Source: Gemmatimonadota bacterium
GTDB lineage: Bacteria; Gemmatimonadota; Gemmatimonadetes; Gemmatimonadales; Gemmatimonadaceae
Assembly: GCA_028287205.1 (NCBI GenBank)
Contig: JAQBQC010000519.1
Span: forward strand, 1-6,707
Length of the DNA stretch: 6,707 bases
Reading direction: 5' to 3'
The position numbers were made by a program, and so were the translations under genes. Below the pieces are notes generated by a model that made no database searches, was not told the DNA's origin, and saw nothing but the letters and a program-made list of their open reading frames with translations. Shown piece by piece: positions 6,648 to 6,707 of the stretch; within the stretch, counting starts at the first letter, position 1; every line of letters starts with the position of its first letter.

Positions 6648-6653
6648 TAGCTT
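6648..6653 (+). promoter_or_regulatory. possible -10 element TAGCTT before the divergent plus-strand gene
   Basis: TAGCTT lies 18 bases before the first ATG of the plus-strand gene, with TTGCCG (four of six matches to TTGACA) 18 bases upstream of it at 6624-6629. Transcription would begin near 6660, just before the GGAGG site, giving a very short leader. This is the best of the three TAGCTT sites, but it is still unproven. Confidence 0.3.
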
Positions 6654-6662
6654 TCGCGCCCC

Positions 6663-6667
6663 GGAGG
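6663..6667 (+). promoter_or_regulatory. Shine-Dalgarno GGAGG of the right-edge gene
   Basis: GGAGG is the strongest ribosome binding site in the window. Two ATG codons follow in tandem. The first (6669) is only one base away, the second (6672) four bases away, so the second is the more likely start, although the spacing is short. Confidence 0.5.
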
Positions 6668-6671
6668 AATG

Positions 6672-6707
6672 ATGGCCGACAAACCGACGCTCGACGACGC
6701 CCTCGCG
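6672..6707 (+). CDS. start of an unidentified plus-strand gene, cut by the window edge
   Basis: Twelve codons are visible, MADKPTLDDALA, in frame to the last base. All codons except the start and AAA end in G or C with the window's usual bias (GCC, GAC, CCG, ACG, CTC), and a GGAGG site precedes them. An ATG directly before (6669) is an alternative start. The gene is divergent from alr with only 47 bases between the two start codons, so the promoters must overlap or be very compact. The product cannot be identified from 12 residues. A hydrophilic N-terminus without a signal peptide suggests a cytoplasmic protein. In some bacteria alr lies next to dnaB, but nothing visible here tests that. Confidence 0.55.
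   Translation, partial: MADKPTLDDALA

Noticed and set aside
5519..6682. Minus-strand frame of 387 codons overlapping alr.
   Set aside because: Extremely Arg/Ala-rich out-of-frame shadow of alanine racemase.
1..6707. CRISPR array, tRNA or rRNA genes, insertion sequence ends, phage genes.
   Set aside because: No regularly spaced repeats, cloverleaf candidates, transposase motifs or long terminal inverted repeats were found by eye on either strand.

Overview
The window is GC-rich (about two thirds G+C by eye, strongest at third codon positions) and densely coding. Apart from the first bases of one gene at the right edge, every gene I can support lies on the minus strand. Short lipoproteins and barrels with SAAAQ-type signal peptides indicate a Gram-negative cell with an outer membrane. 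The style fits Gemmatimonadota or a related soil phylum, but that is an inference from gene style, not a proof.

Reading along the minus strand from right to left: an alanine racemase (alr, 6624-5548), a gap of about 190 bases that may hold a very small ORF, a cytidine deaminase (cdd, 5358-4948), a two-part surface lipoprotein (4951-3596), a FadL/PorV-like outer-membrane beta-barrel (3596-2466), a soluble response regulator/histidine kinase hybrid (2452-1277), an Imm44-like immunity protein (1262-849), a 126-base gap with hairpins, and the N-terminal two thirds of the tRNA methylthiotransferase MiaB (722 to beyond base 1). On the plus strand a divergent gene starts at 6672 behind a GGAGG site and leaves the window after 12 codons.

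From cdd to the Imm44-like gene the packing is very tight: cdd/lipoprotein share ATGA, lipoprotein/barrel share TGATG, and the next two gaps are 13 and 14 bases. This looks like one transcript with translational coupling, and few of its genes have a visible Shine-Dalgarno site. The lipoprotein and barrel, made from overlapping cistrons, are good candidates for a joint outer-membrane assembly. The kinase behind them may sense or regulate it; cdd may be only the promoter-proximal passenger.

The parts worth a second look are the Imm44-like gene (lower G+C, no toxin in view), the loop insertion beside the phosphoacceptor of the kinase's receiver domain, the possible 29-codon ORF coupled to cdd, and a TAGCTT hexamer found only in the three intergenic gaps that precede genes, each time in the direction of the downstream gene. 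I see no tRNA, rRNA, CRISPR array, insertion sequence or phage gene.
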